This document shows positions 21,511-34,200 of a stretch of DNA of 64,000 nt, piece by piece. A program made the position numbers and the translations under genes. Location: the NCBI GenBank assembly GCA_023614405.1, contig CM042686.1, forward strand, positions 351,672,329 to 351,736,328, in the 5' to 3' direction. The stretch comes from Avena insularis. Its lineage: Eukaryota > Streptophyta > Magnoliopsida > Poales > Poaceae. Within the stretch, counting starts at the first letter, position 1. Each line of letters begins with the position of its first letter. The notes below the pieces were generated by a model. The model ran no database searches and was not told the DNA's origin. It saw only the letters and a program-made list of their open reading frames with translations.

Positions 21511-23055
21511 CCCACTTTGGCTATTCCTAGCACTCAATTTCAAACTGAGACAATTGTGGATTTTTGCACCCCTTGCTAGTGCAAGTAGTGATGTACCAAG
21601 GTCCACTTTGTGATCTCCCAAAAACATTTGAACTCTAATTTTAAATGACATTTGAAAATTGAATCTAGTTCATATGTCTATATACCACTTTTTCAAAAAC
21701 CACTCAAATGAACTCCATTTCAAAATCCCAAGAAAACCTAGAAGCTTAAGCATAAGATAAACCACTCCACCAAAAATCTTTGAAAAATTCAAATATTTTA
21801 TTCATGCGCCTATTTGTTCGAACACTTGGCAGGCATGAATCACACTCTAGTCTTAGCTCACTATTTCTATAGGGTTTCGCCACCCATTTGACCTCAATTT
21901 ACTCCCTCTGTCCCTCTTTGATCTAAGCAAGCCTAAACTAATCCATCCCCTAGTCCCTAGCGCCAGTACCACGCCACCCCGATGCCATGCTCGTCGGTCG
22001 AGCATGCGCAGCTCGCAACAGACCGCCATCCCTTCTCCGCCGCTCCAGGAAGTGAGGCGCCACCTCACCGCCGCCCACGGTCCACCCCACGGCCCCTGCT
22101 AGCCACTAGACCACCCCAGATTCTGCCGCGGAAGGAGGAGAAGGGAGTCGTTGATCCATGCCATCTCCAGGGATGCTGCTAGTACCAGTAGAACCGCCAT
22201 CGTCCACCAGTTTGTTTGCCCGCCTTGCCGCACTAACTGGAGCCCTGGTACGTCCCTAGTAGACCCCCACCGACCGCGCTAGGGTTCAGTCTCGCCGGCG
22301 ACGTGTCCGTCGTCGACCACGACCGTGGACCGTTAGATCGTGTTCTAAACGTGTGGTCCTGATCGCCCAGTACCGCTTCTATTTAGACTTAAATCAATTC
22401 TGTCCCTTAGTTCAAAAATCCATTCAAGGAGTTTTACAAATCCAATTTGAGTGATTCCAATTTTGTTGCAAAAATATTTTAAATCTCTATCCAAGCGCAT
22501 TGGATTTAAATCATTTAGAATTAGAGATGTCTCCTAGTAAAAATAACAATACGGAAGCTTTTGCACATTCAAACATTTTTCTAAAATCAACCATAATAGC
22601 TTTTGAGTTGATTCCAACTCTCAAAAATCACATTTAGCCATACCTATATGAATATGTAATAATATTAAGGTTTGCATGCAGTGACTTTGTACTAGTACCA
22701 AAATAATGCTATATAGGCATTTCTAGTCACTTTAAATCATTAAATATTAAACTTAAACTTATTAAAAGGTGATCCAACCCTTAAATCACATTCCCATATG
22801 TTAGAATATGTGGTGATGACATGTGTCCACATGATCCCATATTTTAATTGGAGAATATTAAATCTTAGTTAATTTGAATGAGTAGAAATTACTTTTCTCA
22901 AATAAAAAGAATGAAACTAGTTCATTAAACCTTGTGATGCTTGTGATGATAATAGATCATCAAATGTGTGCATTAGCGTGCTAAATAGACTAGTTAAGTA
23001 TTGTTTGGTGATTGTGTATTCCGTATGTATTTATAGACGATAGTACCGACCAAGT
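21511..23055 (+). repeat. 5' LTR of D, second part, truncated
   Basis: It continues the D LTR after element C and follows the 3' LTR from about 41316 to 43463. Two deletions relative to the 3' LTR are visible: about 500 bp at about 22118, removing the TATA region, and about 120 bp at about 22378. It stops at TAGTACCGAC, where E-derived DNA begins. The last ~1.5 kb of the LTR is missing. Confidence 0.85.
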
Positions 23056-23145
23056 ATGATCTCCGTGCCAAGTATCCTACCCTCTTTGTGTCTTCTTCTT
23101 CATCCTAGAATCTCGGGGCGAGATTCCTGTTTAGTGGGGGAGAGT
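23056..23145 (+). pseudogene. Orphan pol 3' end from a second E unit
   Basis: The segment matches 31145-31234: the last codons of the chromodomain region (ending in a Ser run and TAG), the hairpin and the polypurine tract, then the LTR. Nothing of the rest of that unit remains. Confidence 0.85.
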
Positions 23146-25865
23146 TGTAGCATCCCAATTGTCTAACAATTGTAATGCTACTTGATCTAGTAATATAATG
23201 GCTACTTCAAATATATAATTGTTGCATCATCATTATATCATGCTCATGTCATCATGCCACCTTGCATTTGAGCATCATATAAAACCCACTTTGTTTTGGT
23301 TCTTATCTCTTATGCATTGTTAATTGTATTTGCCTCTTGATATTGTATTTGGTTCTTGATATAGTGTTTAAGTGGCCAAGTTGAGTTGGGGGCATATCTT
23401 TAATTAACTCCACCACCTTTTCTTTCACCACCTTATAATTCCACCATCCAACTAAATATGAGCTTGGCACTTATTGGATTTACCTCTAGCTCATGTGGGT
23501 TGGGATGGATCCAATTCTTTTCCACATGCTCTCATCTTAGCATCATGTTGTTTTCACAATATTGAAACATGAGAGCCACATGGCCACCTTTGCATGCCTT
23601 GTGAGAGGAACCTTTTCCTAGCTTCCTTATGTGTTGTTCTGGGGTTATCATCATGTTGGGATATTTTTGGGCTTATTAAATGCCTAGTGGCACATACACA
23701 CTAGCAAATCCCAATTTTTACTCTAACATGGTCATCTCCATCTATTTCCACATGGGGCTTCCTTTAAATTCTTTTGCTTGGGCCCTACTCCACATTTTTG
23801 GGAATGCATAATAATCATGCTATGGGATAATATTGTTTTCACAAGAATCCTCATGGCAATAAATGTTTTGCATGGGCCATGCAAGCCCCACCTTTTTGCT
23901 TGTTCTTTGGATCTTATTTGAATTTTGAGTGGGTCTTTTATAAAACCATATCTCTCCTCTCTCTAAACCTACCTCTCTCTTTAACCCTCTTCCTAAAACC
24001 CTAGCTAAGATCCTATCAAATCACCTACTTACCCCATACCCCATCTAAGCTAACCCTAATCTACCACACCCCTCTCACCTAAACCTAAGTCCACCACCTC
24101 TCTCTCTCGGCCTCACCTCTTCTCTTCCTACCCCGAGGCTACCACCATGCCACCTAGCTACCCCACCCAAACCCTAGTCCAGCCCTAGCCCGAGCCATAC
24201 CCCTTCCCTCCTACCCTAGCACCAAACCTAGCCCTACAGAGCCTCTCCTCTCTTGCTCCTTCCTCCCTTGCCTTGTGGCCCCTGGCCCGAGCCTCCCACC
24301 ACCCTGGCCTGCCCTACCCCACCTGCCAGCTTCCCATGCGCGCGCCCTGCCCTTCCCCGACCGTGCACGTGAGCAAGGAGGAGGAAAGGTGGCACAGAGC
24401 CACCTTTTCCCATCTACCTCATGCAGTACCACCTCCCTCTCCCGTCCCTATCTACCACCACACGACGCCTCTCTGGCCTTCCCCAGATCCGCCCAGCGCT
24501 GGCCTATACTCTCCCCCTTCCTCTCCACCACCACCTGCCCAACGCCGGCCACCGTCGGTGTCCTCCACCAACCCCTCGATCCAGCAAGAGAGCGTGGCGT
24601 GGGGGTTGTCGAGGAGTCGAGGAGGGTCCCAGCAGCCAAGACTGCATCGCGGAGGAGGAGAAGGACCGGAGCCGAAGGACACCGCAGCCACCGACGCCAA
24701 ACCCTAGCTCGTTGGGTCTCTGCATCGCCGCCGTCCTGCTGCTCGCCTGCCCGATCCGAGCCCGCCGTCGAGCCCACGGTGAGCGCCCGAGCCTCCTGGA
24801 CAACTCCATCGCGGGTAGCTTAATGGGGTGGCCCCCTGAAATATTTCTGAATCCTGTGATTGCTTTGTCGTGACTGCCTCGTTGGGTTTTGATTTGGTTT
24901 TTCCGAGGCATATCGAGTGTGTGTTGCTATTTGTGCACCCCTGCAGGGTAAAACTTTCTGAAAGCCGTGTCCGCGGTTATGGACGACTTGGAGCACAGTT
25001 TCTCGATCATAGACAAGCACAACTAAAGTACCGCTTTTAATCTGACTAGACTAGGATCTGTGGATAATAAAACTGCCAACGGATGGGGGAAGGTTGTTCG
25101 TCCGCTTCCTCGTCGGTAAGCGAGGAGGAGGATGGATCTGTGGATATTACCGTGATAACTGTTATAACTGTTGTTATTAATTCACGGACATCCGTCTATC
25201 TCTGGTTAGGCGGATGGTTAGCGAGTATCTATAGAATTGCTAGGGTTTATCTTTTGCTGCAATTGCGTCACCCCAGGTTGTGTCCCCTTTAGAGGCATAA
25301 AGACTTGCTGAGTACCCCTAGGGTCTCACACGATAAATTATTGGTTCAGATGAACAGTACACTCAAGATGGATCTGGGTGGAAGAGATAGCGATGGGCAA
25401 CGATCATTCGGTGTAGAGATTCCGGGAACGGGGATCCGTGAGATCTATGGGCGGGATGTGCTTATTGATGGGGCATCTTATGCCGATTTGCTTCTTGTCC
25501 GTACTCGGATTTTGTCTTCCGCTTCCGCTTGATACTCTGTTGATTGATGTATGAGGAGATATCCTAAACTATTATATCTATCTAGGATATTTGGATCTTG
25601 CCGTATGGCGTTGCTATATTTCCTTTCTTTTTAGATGGAATGGCTCTGATGTACTATTGTATGGTGGCTTGCATACATACTCATTTGTGTATGTAGTTGA
25701 TCCTTTTTTGCCGATTACGCCGCCTGTTCTTGTCCCGATGTTTGGAAATGGTTGGGACGGCCGAAAGGTCTACCTGTGAGTGGCATTTGGGCCCCACCGT
25801 ACTATTTCAACCATTTCTGATCATCCAGGCTTGTACTAGGAGCGTAATTCACCGAGGTAGTTACA
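23146..25865 (+). repeat. 5' (shared) LTR of E, internally deleted
   Basis: It starts TGTAGCATCC and ends GTAGTTACA. It is 2,720 bp against 4,578 bp for the 3' LTR. About 1.85 kb, equivalent to about 32875-34727, is missing at about 24802, with a shared CA at the join. Apart from this and small indels, the two LTRs look about 99% alike by eye. TATA box TTTATAAAA is at 23937-23945. Confidence 0.9.
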
Positions 25866-25867
25866 AT

Positions 25868-25880
25868 TGGTATCAGAGCC
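25868..25880 (+). other. Primer-binding site of E
   Basis: TGGTATCAGAGCC lies two bases after the LTR and matches the complement of the initiator tRNA-Met 3' end, usual for chromoviruses of this kind. Confidence 0.9.
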
Positions 25881-26747
25881 ATCCCGACCTTCCGGGTCTC
25901 AGCCAAATGGTCGTTGTCTGTCTAGAAAATATTTTTGGTAGCTATGTATACTAGGGAAAAACAAAACGCGAGAGTAGGACTGCTTCCACTTTTCTTCTTA
26001 ACCACCCACCCACCCTTTTCTGGTAAGGAAGTGTAACGTTTTCAATCCTCGTCTTAAATTCAAACTAGGATTCACGTGTTCTGGGTTTCCGTAGTACCAT
26101 AGGTTGTGTATCTGTGTGTGTGAGTGTGTGTGTGTGTAATTCCTTGTCTATCTGTTGCATCCAAGTTGTTATCTTATCGGCCTTTTGGTTATCAATTGTT
26201 GGTACATTCCATACCGACAGGCTTTTGCAAACCGACGCGATCTATCTGATTCGTTGTATACCGACGCGATTTGTCTTACTCTTTGTTATCCGACGCTATC
26301 TTGTTTGTGGTGTTCGTTTCCGTAGTTGCTAATCTTTAGGTTATCTTGAGGAGAAGGTGTTGAGATATGTGTTTACTTGTTCATGTGCGGAGTAATGATT
26401 TGAGTGCGGGATGGAGTCGCGACCATACCACTACTCTTATCATTCGCTCTTGTATATTGAATTGGTAGAGTCACTAATCTTGATTCGTTAAGTAATTTTG
26501 CGCATCTATTGGTATTTTAATGCCGAAATTTGTGGAAAAATTTTCTTCGATATATTTGTGTACCACACTCCTTTTCAGTCGTGTGCGATATGCTTAATAT
26601 CTTCTAGGTGCTTTGAACTTTGTTGATATTTTAATATCATCTTAGTAAATTGTATCCTTTAATCTTGAGTAATTCCATCTTGGTACTATTTTGGATTATT
26701 ATTATTCTCCATCATAGTACTGACTTGTGTGTTATATCAATCACAGG
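25881..26747 (+). other. Leader of E
   Basis: No supported frame is present. A GT-rich microsatellite lies at 26105-26138. The leader ends in ATCACAG just before the gag ATG. Confidence 0.65.
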
Positions 26748-27900
26748 ATGGCACCACCACGCTGCTCGAGGAGGACATACAACCTGAACTGGGGGCAGCG
26801 TTGTCAAGCATCGCCAATGCCTTGGCAGCAATGCAGCAGAACCAGCAGCGGTTTGAGGAAAGTGTCAGGAGGAATGAGTTTGTTCCGCTACCTCCACCTC
26901 CCAAGCGAGGAGACATTAAAAGCTTTCTGAAGTTCAACCAACGCCAGTTTGATGTTTCTGATGAACCACTTGATGATAATGATTGGTTGCGTGAGATGTC
27001 AAGGTTGCTGATGACTGCTGACGTTCCTGAGCAAGAATGGGTAAAGTGTGCTACTCACCTTCTGAAGGGAGATGCAGCTCTATGGTGGGAGAATTACCTG
27101 AAGGCAAACTGCACTGGTTTTCAACCTACTTGGGGACAGTTCACTGAAGCTTTCAAAGAGCGATTCATCGAAATTGTCATGGAGAGGATGAAGGAAGTAT
27201 TTCTCAACCTCAAGCAGGGCAATGATAATGTCAACACCTACATCAGGAACTTCATGAACCTGTCTCGTTATGGTGGCGATGAGATCTCTGATGACAAGAA
27301 GAAGCAAAAGAGGTTCAAGCAAGGGCTCAATGCATCGATTAAGTATGCAATCATAGATGCAAGGCCGGCGTCTTTTCTGGAACTTCAGCATACAGCTCTG
27401 CAGGAAGAGGCAAGTAGGCAAGTGTTTGAGGAGTCAAAGAAACACAGCCGTGATGCAGCAAGCTCTTCAGCTATGTCAGCTCCTTCTAAGCGTCGTGTCT
27501 GGGTTCCTAACACCCCACCGTCGCTCCCGGCTCCACCAAGACCTTCAAGCTACGCGGCAAGGCCACCAAACTTCCTCACTGCTGCTCCCAGGGGCTACAA
27601 CCACCACTACCCTGGAGCGCCTGGCGGAGTCCCTGGCTACGTTGCTCCACGTCCACCTGGTGCTTGTTTCACTTGTGGAGACTCTGGGCATCAACAATGG
27701 AACTGTCCGATGAAGAACAAGGCTCTTCCTCCACCACCTCCAAGATCTGCGGCAAGCTCTCCTTTGGTTCGTGCACCACCACCTCGGGCTCTCAACATCA
27801 ACACCAAGCCCGGTCTCTGTTCGTGCCAACTGTGGTCAACGCCGCTCAAGCTGAGCATGCACTGGAGTTGTGATGGGTATGCTTCCGTTAACTCACCCCT
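26748..27900 (+). pseudogene. gag: gag of chromovirus E
   Basis: The ATG at 26748 (MAPPR) begins one frame and coding moves to another frame near 26780, so there is an early frameshift. The main frame then runs to about 27800. It has the gag core (FLKFNQRQFDVSDEP, ATHLLKGDAALWWENYL, WGQFTEAFKERFIE, LEEEASRQ-like helices), a Pro-rich linker and one zinc knuckle CFTCGDSGHQQWNC (about 27667-27708). A second frameshift near 27810-27860 separates it from the protease. Gag would assemble the particle and bind RNA. The defects are few, which agrees with a young insertion. Confidence 0.85.
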
Positions 27901-27910
27901 GCATGAGTTT

Positions 27911-30900
27911 TGTTTGATTCAAGTGCATCGCATTCTTTTGTGTCAACCAAGTTTGCAGATGAGAATGGGTTAGCTATGGATCCTCTCCTTAAGCGGTTAA
28001 TGGTTCTTTCTCCTGGAGCAACAATGGCAGCTTCAAAAATCAGCCATGGCAATCAAATTGAGATTGGTGGCTCTTCGTTCTCGGCTTCCTTAATTGTTCT
28101 GGGCAATTCTGACATTGATGTCATCTTGGGCATGGATTGGTTGACAGCAAATGCAGCTGTGATTGATTGTGCTGAACGCTCGGTTTCTCTGAAGATTCCT
28201 GAAGGCCATATAGTCTATTCTCCAAGTCTGACTCCTGCTATCCAGCTTTTCTCTTTGGCGGCTCTGAATGTTGATGCTATGGAAGCTATTCAGAGTGTTC
28301 CGGTGGTCTGTGAGTTCCCAGATGTCTTTCCTGAAGAGTTGCCAGGTATGCCTCCGAATCGTGAGGTTGAGTTTGTTATTGAGCTTGAACCTGGTACCGC
28401 TCCTATCTCCAAGCGGCCTTATAAGATGGGTCCTGCTGAGTTGGCTGAACTTAAACGTCAGCTTGATGAACAAGAGAAGTTGGGTTTCATTCAGCATAGT
28501 ACTTCTTCTTGGGGTAGCCCTACTCTCTTTGTGAAGAAGCGAGATTAGACTGATAGACTTTGTGTTGACTATCGGGCTCTCAATGCTAAAACCATCAAGA
28601 ATAAATATCCCCTTCCGTGGATTAATGATCTCTTTGATCAGCTAGTTGGAGCTGTGGTGTTCTCTAAGCTTGACTTGAGAAGTGGTTATCACCAAATCAA
28701 GATTCGCAAGGAAGACGTTCCTAAGACAGCTTTCACCACCCGCTATGGCCTGTATGAGTACACGGTCATGTCTTTCGGTCTCACCAACGCTTTTGCCACC
28801 TTCTCGAGGCTCATGAACTCGGTTTTCATGGAGTATCTTGATAAGTTCGTTGTGGTCTATCTGGACGACATCCTAGTCTATTCTAAGTCACAAGAAGAGC
28901 ATGAAGAACACCTTCGGTGTGTCCTAAACAAGCTTCGTGAGAACCGCTTGTATGCAAAGTTCTCCAAGTGTGAGTTCTGGCTGCCTCAAGTAACCTATCT
29001 TGGTCATGTTATCTCTGCCAAGGGCATTGCAGTCAACCCGGAAACTGTGAAGACAATTGTTGAATGGCTTCCTCCTGTCAATGTCAAAGAAGTGCGGAGT
29101 TTCCTTGGTTTGGCTAGTTATTGCCGTCGCTTCGTTCAGAACTTCTCGAAGATAGCGAAGCCTCTTACCGATCTCCTCAAGAAAGGCAAGAAATACCTTT
29201 GGACTCCTGCATGTCAAGCAAGCTTTGAGACACTCAAAGAGAAACTCACTTCCACACCAGTCTTGGTTCCTCCGGATACATCCAAGCCGTTTCAGATCTT
29301 CTGTGACGCCTCTTTGCATGGATTGGGTGCGGTCCTTATGCAAGAAAAACAAGTTGTTGCTTATGCCTCTCGTCAGTTGAAGACGCATGAGATCAACTAT
29401 CCTACACATGACCTCGAGCTCGCAGCAGTTGTCTTTGCTTTGAAAGTATGGAGGCACTACTTGCTTGGCAACCGTTGTGAGATCTTTTCTGATCACAAGA
29501 GTCTGAAGTATATCTTTACTCAGCCTGATCTCAACCTTCGGCAAAGGAGATGGATTGAAGCAATCAATGACTTCGATTTGACCATCAACTACACTCCGGG
29601 CAAAGCTAATGTTATGGCAGATGCTCTCAGCCGCAAAGCTTATGTCAACAACCTTATGATGGAAGAACAACAGCCTCTCTTGTGCGAGGAATTCCGTCAG
29701 CTCAACCTGGAAATTGTGGAACAAGGGTATCTCCTGAACCTTCTAGCAACACCTCTCTTGGAAGAAAAGGTTCGCTCTTCTCAGCTTGGTGATCCGTACA
29801 CAAGAAAGATCATCTCCAGGATTTAGCTTCCAAAGTATGAGTCCTTCCATGTCGATGATCAAGGCATGCTTTTCTTTGAACACCGGATGTTTGTTCCGAA
29901 CTACCCGGGTTTGAGAGAGCAAGTTCTCAAGGAGGCGCATGATTCTGTTCTTTCTATCCACCCTGGCAGCACAAAGATGTACATGGACTTGAAAACACAA
30001 TATTGGTGGCCTGGTTTGAAAAGATATTGTGCCAAGTATGTCTCGGAGTGTGATGTCTGCCGCAGAGTGAAAGCTGTTCATCAGAAACCTTCCGGTCTTC
30101 TACAGCCATTGAAACCCCCGGAATGGAAATGGGAGAAAGTAGAGATGGACTTCATCACTGGTTTTCCAAGGTCGCAGAAGGGCAACAATGCAATCTTTGT
30201 TGTCATTGACAGGCTTTCTAAAGTGGCTCACTTCTTCCCCGTCAAGGAAACCATTTCTGCAATTCAGTTGGCTGAGCTCTATATCAACAGAATTGTCTCT
30301 CTGTATGGGGTTCCGCTTGAGATCAGTACAGACCGTGGAAGCATCTTCACTTCCAAGTTCTGGGAAAGTTTCCAAAATGCCTTGGGAACAAAGTTGAACT
30401 TCAGCACAGCTTACCACCCTCAGTCGCAAGGACAAGTGGAAAGGATCAATCAGATTCTGGAGGATATGCTTCGTGCTTGCGTCATCTCTTTTGGCATGAA
30501 GTGGGAAGAATGTCTTCCTTATGCTGAGTTCTCTTACAACAACAGCTTCCAGAAAAGTCTAAAGATGGCACCATTTGAGGCTCTCTATGGTCGCAAATGC
30601 AGGACTCCGATTGGTTGGTCGGGTGCAGGTGAAAGGATCTTGTTCGGCCCTGACATTGTGACTCAAGCGGAGGAGAAGGTTCACATCATTCTCGAAAATC
30701 TGAGGATTGCTCAAAGTCGCCAGAAGAGCAATTATGACAGGAAGCACACGGACATGGAGTATGTCCCTGGTGATCTCGTTTACCTTCGTGTCACTCCCAT
30801 GAGAGGCACGCACCGCTTTGGTATCAAAGGAAAGCTGGCTCCTAGATACATCGGTCCTTTCAAAGTTCGTGGAAGAAGAGGAGAAGTTGCTTATGCTCTT

Positions 30901-31197
30901 GAGCTCCCGGAAAAACTCAAAGTCCATGATGTTTTCCACATCTCTCAGCTCAAGAAGTGCTTCAAGGATCCCGGCAGAACCGTGGACCATGAGCTTATCA
31001 ATCTCCAAGAAGACCTGTCTTATCAAGAACACCCCACAAAAATCCTTGAAGTCGCAGAAAGAAGGACTCGCAACAAGTCCATCAAGTTCTGCAAGGTGCA
31101 GTGTTCGCACCATTCTGTTGATGAAGCCACTTGGGAACGTGAAGATGATCTCCGTGCCAAGTATCCTACCCTATTTGTGTCTTCTTCTTCATCCTAG
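27911..31197 (+). pseudogene. pol: pol of chromovirus E: PR, RT, RNase H, INT, chromodomain
   Basis: The protease motif is FDSSASHSFV (27913 on), with Ser in place of the usual Gly. Reverse transcriptase follows with [14 protein letters not shown] and an intact YLDD (about 28858). RNase H has [33 protein letters not shown] and [10 protein letters not shown]. Integrase has the HHCC finger (HDSVLSIHPG, CDVC), MDFITGF, STDRGS and QGQVERIN, so all three acidic residues are present. A chromodomain-like C-terminus (LEVAERRTRNKSIKFCKVQC, EATWERE) ends in a Ser run at 31197. Stops at 28546-28548 and 29824-29826 break the frame. This is otherwise the best-preserved pol in the window. Chromodomains are known to guide integration toward particular chromatin. 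Confidence 0.9.
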
Positions 31198-31214
31198 AAT
31201 CTCGGGGCGAGATT
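31198..31214 (+). other. Hairpin after pol stop, element E
   Basis: AATCTCG-GGG-CGAGATT forms a 7-bp stem with a 3-base loop directly after the pol stop and just before the polypurine tract. The orphan copy at 23109-23125 is identical, and D has a related hairpin at 40995-41013. Confidence 0.7.
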
Positions 31215-31221
31215 CCTGTTT

Positions 31222-31234
31222 AGTGGGGGAGAGT
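31222..31234 (+). other. Polypurine tract of E
   Basis: AGTGGGGGAGAGT abuts the LTR start TGTAGCATCC. The same tract precedes the shared LTR at 23146. Confidence 0.75.
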
Positions 31235-34200
31235 TGTAGCATCCCAATTGTCTAACAATTGTAATGCTACTTGATCTAGTAATATAATGGCTACTTCAAA
31301 TATATAATTGTTGCATCATCATTATATCATGCTCATGTCATCATGCCACCTTGCATTTGAGCATCATATAAAACCCACTTTGTTTTGGTTCTTATCTCTT
31401 ATGCATTGTTAATTGTATTTGCCTCTTGATATTGTATTTGGTTCTTGATATAGTGTTTAAGTGCCCAAGTTGAGTTGGGGGCATATCTTTTATTAACTCC
31501 ACCACCTTTTCTTTCACCACCTTATAATTCCACCATCCAACTAAATATGAGCTTGGCACTTATTGGATTTACCTCTAGCTCATGTGGGTTGGGATGGATC
31601 CAATTCTTTTCCACATGCTCTCATCTTAGCATCATGTTGTTTTCACAATATTGAAACATGAGAGCCACATGGCCACCTTTGCATCCCTTGTGAGTGGAAC
31701 CTTTTCCTAGCTTCCTTATGTGTTGTTCTGGGGTTATCATCATGTTGGGATATTTTTGGGCTTATTAAATGCCTAGTGGCACATACACACTAGCAAATCC
31801 CAATTTTTACTCTAACATGGTCATCTCCATCTATTTCCACATGGGGCTTCCTTTAAATTCTTTTGCTTGGGCCCTACTCCACATTTTTGGGAATGCATAA
31901 TAATCATGCTATGGGATAATATTGTTTTCACAAGAATCCTCATGGCAATAAATGTTTTGCATGGGCCATGCAAGCTCCACCTTTTTGCTTGTTCTTTGGA
32001 TCTTATTTGAATTTTGAGTGGGTCTTTTATAAAACCATATCTCTCCTCTCTCTAAACCTACCTCTCTCTTTAACCCTCTTCCTAAAACCCTAGCTAAGAT
32101 CCTATCAAATCACCTACTTACCCCATACCCCATCTAAGCTAACCCTAATCTACCACACCCCTCTCACCTAAACCTAAGTCCACCACCTCTCTCTCTCGGC
32201 CTCACCTCTTCTCTTCCTACCCCGAGGCTACCACCATGCCACCTAGCTACCCCACCCAAACCCTAGTCCAGCCCTAGCCCGAGCCATACCCCTTCCCTCC
32301 TACCCTAGCTCCAAACCTAGCCCTACCCGAGCCTCTCCCTCTCTTGCTCCTTCCCTCCCTGCCTTGTGGCCCCTGGCCCGAGCTTCCCACCACCCTGGCC
32401 TGCCCTACCCCACCTGCCAGCTTCCCATGCGCGCGCCCTGCCCTTCCCTGACCGTGCACGTGAGCAAGGAGGAGGAAAGGTGGCATCGAGCCACCTTTTC
32501 CCATCTACCCCGCGCCCACGGTACCACCTCCCTCTCCCGTCCCTATCTACCACCACCACAGCGCCTCTGGCCTTCCCAGATCCGCCCAGCCTGCCTATCT
32601 CTCCCCTTCCTCTCCACCACCACCTGCCTAACGCCGCCACTGGGTGTCCTCCACCAACCCCTCGATCCAGCAAGAGAGCGTGGCGTGGGGGTTGTCGAGG
32701 AGTCGAGGAGGGTCCCCTGCAGCAGCCCAGTACCTGTCGCGGAGGAGGAGAAGGACCGGAGCCGAAGGACACCGCAGCCACCGACGCCAAACCCTAGCTC
32801 GTTGGGTCTCTGCATCGCCTGCCCGATCCGAGCCCGCCGTCGAGCCCACGGTGAGCGCCCGAGCCTCCTGGACATGCTCCGCCTAGCTGTCGTCGCCTGT
32901 GCTCGCCGATCAAACCGTCGAACAGCCTCGGTGCACCGACGAGCGCAGCGTCTGCTCGCTCCAGCGCCTCGCAGAAACCCTATCGAGGCCCCGTCGCCTC
33001 CCAAGACATACCCCAAGCCACCGCATGGTAGCGCCTCTGCCAGGCGAGCCCTAGGTCCTGTGTTCGATTCCCCCGCGTTGTCGCCCACCGATCATCGCGC
33101 GAGGCAGAGAGAAGATCAGCGACTGACGACCCACTTTTTGCAGATACCCCCTCCGCCTTTTTGTCTCGCAACCCGCGGTCCAGCCCAGGCCCACCCGTCG
33201 GCGTCTGTTACCGCTTTGCAGAAAACCCCCTGGCCTTTTAAAACTCAACCCGCAGTCCCCCCGCAGAGCCACGTGGTCAGCCTCCCCTTGCTCAGAGTGG
33301 GCACTGAGCCAGCAGGTCCCACCTGTCTGTCTCACGGGCTAGCAGCAGCTGCGGTGTAAAACGTTTTCTGTGCTTGCGTCGGCCCAGTCAGCCTGGTCCC
33401 ACTCGTCAGTGCCTGGGTCTGAGTCTGTCTGGGTATAAAAAGATTCTCCTGTAATCTGTTTTAATTCAAATCTTTTTCAAATTAAATCAAATTTAAATTT
33501 AAATCTGTTTTTAAATATCCTTTAAAATACAAATCCAAATAATGCATATAATATATGTTTTCAAATCAGAAAAATGTGAGGATTTCAAATATGCAACCCA
33601 AAATATATTTTGAACATTCAAAATTCCAAGTTAATTTAAATTACAATAAATGCCCCTTTTCTTTAATAAATTAATAACTTTTGTTTTATAACTCCAAATT
33701 TAACAAATAATATGTCTAAAATGATTAGCTCGACGAGACCTTTCTGTTTATGCATTCCATGGTTTGATTTGAAGCATGCATCATATAAATATAATGAGTA
33801 CAGCAACTAATATGGAAATAAACTGGGCCCAAAACTCAATAAAATGCTTTGTTATTGTTTCCACACCTCACCCATGCCATGCTACCTTAATGCCATGCAA
33901 ATTGTGCATCATTCATCATGGCATGATTGTTTGCTTGATACATTTTATTCATATGCTTGCGCACTTTATTTATGTTGGCCCTTCTATGTTTGGTTCTTCT
34001 TCGAATAGACGCTGAGCAGGGGATATATCAAGAGAACCAGGAGCACTACCCAGATCCATCCTTTGCTTCAACTGAGCTGCCAGGCAAGCACTACCACATG
34101 CTTGCATACATACAGTACCTATTGCCTCTATCTTATTCTTGCATCATTGAGTCGCGATTGCATTAAATTGAATCCCAAGTATTGCATAGCCTTTACTTTT

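Noticed and set aside
23051..23055. CAAGT left of E as a certain target-site duplication with 35813-35817
   Set aside because: The left copy can be explained by D LTR (AAAGT at the same place) or by E pol sequence, and the left boundary is not an LTR end, so the match may be chance.
24211..24911. Long overlapping frames on both strands in the left LTR of E, with Pro/Arg/Ser-rich products
   Set aside because: GC-rich transcribed leader of the LTR. Frames are open on both strands, the two LTR copies break them differently, and no domain is recognisable.
32323..33359. 331-codon plus-strand frame in the 3' LTR of E
   Set aside because: Same GC-rich LTR region. The partner LTR lacks half of it and shifts the frame elsewhere, and composition is low-complexity Pro/Arg/Ala.
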